From positions 1 through 64,000 of the forward strand of contig JAUZRG010000068.1 in NCBI GenBank assembly GCA_030950585.1: a stretch of DNA of 64,000 bases, in the 5' to 3' direction. This DNA is from Mariprofundaceae bacterium (lineage in GTDB: Bacteria > Pseudomonadota > Zetaproteobacteria > Mariprofundales > Mariprofundaceae). Below, piece after piece: positions 62,243-64,000 of this stretch. Numbering within the stretch: position 1 is the first letter of the stretch; each line of letters starts with the position of its first letter. Under the pieces are notes generated by a model. That model was not told the DNA's origin. It saw only the letters and a list, made by a program, of their open reading frames with translations, and did no database searches. The position numbers were made by a program, and so were the translations under genes.

Positions 62243-63222
62243 AGCTCAGGGGCTAAATACTCTCTTTGTGAATAACGATTTTTAGCCGTGATATCATTGT
62301 GACGTAGCGGTGCAACCTTGCCTTGATAGACATGATCTGAAAGCCACGCTTGTTCCTCTGCTATGTCTGCTTCAGGCACAGCAAGACTCCATACACCCTT
62401 TTTCGTTTTTCCGTATTGATCCTGGTATTCAAAGTCGCTGAGCCAACGGTAGTTGCGTGCCTTTAAATCATCTTTTTTATCAAAGGGGGCTTGGATGGCA
62501 AAAAAACGACGGCTGTTGAGACGTGCATGTTTTAAAAGGCTGTGCATGGCATTGTGCCCTGAACTGGGTAAATGACGGGTCAGAATATGCAGTGTGGCTT
62601 GGGCATCGTTAATCGCACGGTGACCATCAAAGAAAAAACCTAATTTATAGGCGATAAAATCTAGTTTTAGGCTACTAATATTTTCATCTTGCCAAGGTAT
62701 ATCATGAAAAGTACAAGCCCAGTGGGCTTGGTGGATTTCTTTAAATCGTCGCTCTAACACAGACCTATCAAAGGCTGCATTGTGGGCAATGATGAGGTGG
62801 GCTTTGCTTAGCCAAAGGTTTATTTCATCCTCGTTGAGGTGTTGATCTTTAAGCATAGGGTCAGAAATCCCAGTGACTTGCTTGACAATGTCAGAGAGGG
62901 CTTCCTTGGGATCTTCAAAACCAGTGTATTCATGTAGAATCCGATAAATGAGACCTGATTGGGTATCATATTCAAAGGCAATGAAACCAAGCTCAATGAT
63001 TTTATTTGTTTTGACATCTAATCCTGTGGTTTCTGTATCAATGACCAAACCAATGCGTGCATTTTGAGCTTGACCTTGCTGATAAAACATCGGTGTCTTT
63101 AAACGTTGAATGATGCGGTATTGATCGGATTGTTGTAGGTGTTCAATGGCTTGTTGATCGTTGGTAGTTGGCATGATTGCAGCATCATGCCGTGCGTGTG
63201 TATCAAAACAAGTTTTGTGCAT
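62239..63222 (-). CDS. DEDDh 3'-5' exonuclease, DnaQ-like
   Basis: A 327-residue exonuclease with motif I VIDTETTGLDVKT (Asp-Glu), motif II LIIAHNAAFDRSVL (Asp) and motif III HRAINDAQATLHIL (His, Asp). The C-terminal 100 residues after the exonuclease fold (RFFAIQAPFDKKDDLKARNY, VWSLAVPEADIAEEQAWL) form an extra domain seen in a subset of DnaQ-like proteins. This is a free-standing nuclease rather than the Pol III proofreading subunit. A second ATG at 63174 is also a possible start. Confidence 0.88.
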   Translation of the reverse strand: MHKTCFDTHARHDAAIMPTTNDQQAIEHLQQSDQYRIIQRLKTPMFYQQGQAQNARIGLVIDTETTGLDVKTNKIIELGFIAFEYDTQSGLIYRILHEYTGFEDPKEALSDIVKQVTGISDPMLKDQHLNEDEINLWLSKAHLIIAHNAAFDRSVLERRFKEIHQAHWACTFHDIPWQDENISSLKLDFIAYKLGFFFDGHRAINDAQATLHILTRHLPSSGHNAMHSLLKHARLNSRRFFAIQAPFDKKDDLKARNYRWLSDFEYQDQYGKTKKGVWSLAVPEADIAEEQAWLSDHVYQGKVAPLRHNDITAKNRYSQREYLAPEL

Positions 63223-63320
63223 GATAAGCTGATTTTTTTCGCTAATCTTTGATAAGGTTCTTATATACCCTTATACATCTCATGGTATTTTTATCATTAG
63301 ATTGACTGGAGGTTAGCTTT

Positions 63321-63695
63321 ATGGGAAAATAAAATGTCGCCGTGGTTGGTTTAGGAAGAGTAGGATCAGATTTTTTAAGTGCGTTACAAAGTCGTCAGGA
63401 TTTGGGTATTGAAATTGTCTGTGTTTCTGAGCTTGAGAATACAATTGGCAAAAAAAAAGCCGTGAGCGCTGGTATTGGCATCAAAATAACCGATTAAATT
63501 ATCGCAATGGGTCATCATGTTGATATTATTTTTGACCTAACGGGAGAAAAAGAGATCCGCAGGCATTTGCGCGATGAATTGGCGCGCACCAAAAATGAAC
63601 ATACAGTGATTGTACCCGAAAATGTCGCACATGTGATTTGGTCACTCATCACAGATCAATCCTTTGTTGGCATGGGTCGCAACGAAGGCTATTAA
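63321..63695 (+). pseudogene. NAD-binding Rossmann dehydrogenase (homoserine-dehydrogenase-like) with two in-frame stops
   Basis: A good ribosome binding site (GGAGG) precedes ATG at 63321, and one frame runs on for about 125 codons: NVAVVGLGRVGSDFLSALQS is a dinucleotide-binding fold, then HHVDIIFDLTGEKEIRRHLR and HTVIVPENVAHVIWSL. It is broken by TAA at codon 4 (63330-63332) and TAA near 63495-63497, with no frameshift needed to follow the homology. The conserved DIIFDLTG piece is typical of aspartate/homoserine dehydrogenase-like proteins. Its 3' end overlaps the convergent DTW gene by 54 bp. Confidence 0.75.
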
Positions 63696-64000
63696 GCACG
63701 CCTCTAAGCGCATAGCTGGTTGCACCATGTTATGCGCTATCAACACCTCATATGCACACTCTGCTGTGCATAAGCCAAAATCCTTTTGATTGCGTCGAAG
63801 TTTGTAGATGGATTTCTTGTCGCGTTGAATCGCAATCTTAGGGCACGTTTTTAAATAAGGGCTTTGATTATACATCTTTTGCGCCTCTTGCCATGTCCCA
63901 TCTAAAAGAATGAATGCATCCCATGCCTCTAATGGTGTGGTTTTTTTATTTAAAGGCCGACTGTCTGAGTTTGGGTACAATAAACCTATTTTTTGCCGTT
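63642..64000 (-). CDS. DTW-domain protein (tRNA aminocarboxypropyltransferase type), partial
   Basis: The minus frame is open to the right window edge and gives at least 119 residues of a DTW (TapT) protein: GLLYPNSD, LLDGTWQEAQKMYNQSP (the DGTWxEA signature where DTW is named), and YKLRRNQKDFGLCTAECAYEVL. Family members transfer a 3-amino-3-carboxypropyl group from SAM to uridine in tRNA. The N-terminal zinc-binding cysteines lie beyond the window. The apparent start at 63980 is a TTG inside the domain and is not the true start. Confidence 0.82.
   Translation of the reverse strand, partial: RQKIGLLYPNSDSRPLNKKTTPLEAWDAFILLDGTWQEAQKMYNQSPYLKTCPKIAIQRDKKSIYKLRRNQKDFGLCTAECAYEVLIAHNMVQPAMRLEACLIAFVATHANKGLICDE

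Noticed and set aside
1-64000. CRISPR arrays, rRNA genes, prophage or restriction-modification islands
   Set aside because: None seen. No regularly spaced repeats with spacers, no rRNA sequence and no phage or restriction gene motifs were found on reading.

Overview
This is a gene-dense chromosomal window of moderate to low GC from a Gram-negative proteobacterium. The evidence is outer-membrane and lipoprotein genes, a ClpS/ClpA/Aat N-end rule set, SlyX, RlpA, MltB and HisZ. The cluster of a class V aminotransferase with serA, hisZ and purA, together with gamma-like housekeeping genes, would fit a Zetaproteobacterium or deep-branching gammaproteobacterium. That placement is an inference and was not tested by any search.

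Layout. 1-2480: a broken fibronectin-type-III gene, a frameshifted IS1-like element with readable terminal inverted repeats, and a decayed IS66 transposase. 2628-9898: an assimilatory nitrate/nitrite module, nirB-nirD-nasA on the minus strand and a divergent nitrate/nitrite transporter. The spacer carries one consensus-perfect and one good sigma-54 promoter, one for each direction. 9991-10116: a small inverted-repeat element with an 8-bp target duplication. 10153-15700: small lipoprotein, alanine-glyoxylate-type aminotransferase, Crp-family regulator, tRNA-Leu(UAA), porin-like protein and peptide-binding protein.

15732-24886 is a nine-gene plus-strand run that looks like a condensed pilus/chemosensory system. 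It holds a PilB/GspE-type assembly ATPase fused to a C-terminal receiver domain, CheW, a chemoreceptor-like protein without HAMP, a CheA-REC kinase, a lipoprotein, two small glycosyltransferase-type genes and a free receiver. No CheR or CheB is present. 24867-33592: clpA-clpS, trxA, midA-like, rlmD-like, sixA, an M20 amidohydrolase and two unknown envelope genes. 33593-35124: IS110 remnant, one small basic ORF and otherwise empty DNA. 35125-40669: aminotransferase-serA-hisZ-purA-trmL. 41071-44936: CHASE histidine kinase, a receiver, and a third signalling gene ruined by two in-frame stops and an internal deletion.

44918-51823: deaminase, squalene-synthase-like protein, thiO, a 160-bp IS5-type miniature element with CTAG duplications, a lytic transglycosylase, then a divergent pair. 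The pair is a CPBP glutamic intramembrane protease and a secreted HExxH metalloprotease with a Cys-containing C-terminal anchor, and looks like a dedicated protein-sorting system. aat follows. 51985-54824: map, an rraA pseudogene split from its start by a 247-bp inverted-repeat element, and a sensor with a degenerate GGDEF-like domain. 54898-60924: peptidoglycan and envelope genes (mltB-rlpA-dacA-dat), a phosphoglycolate-phosphatase-like gene, hslO and a pcm-like gene. 61224-64000: methyltransferase-slyX, a DEDDh exonuclease, a nonsense-riddled Rossmann gene and a DTW-domain gene cut by the window edge.

The two most interesting units are the receiver-fused assembly ATPase chemosensory operon and the intramembrane protease/substrate pair. 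Gene decay, with at least six pseudogenes and three miniature inverted-repeat elements, is a theme throughout.
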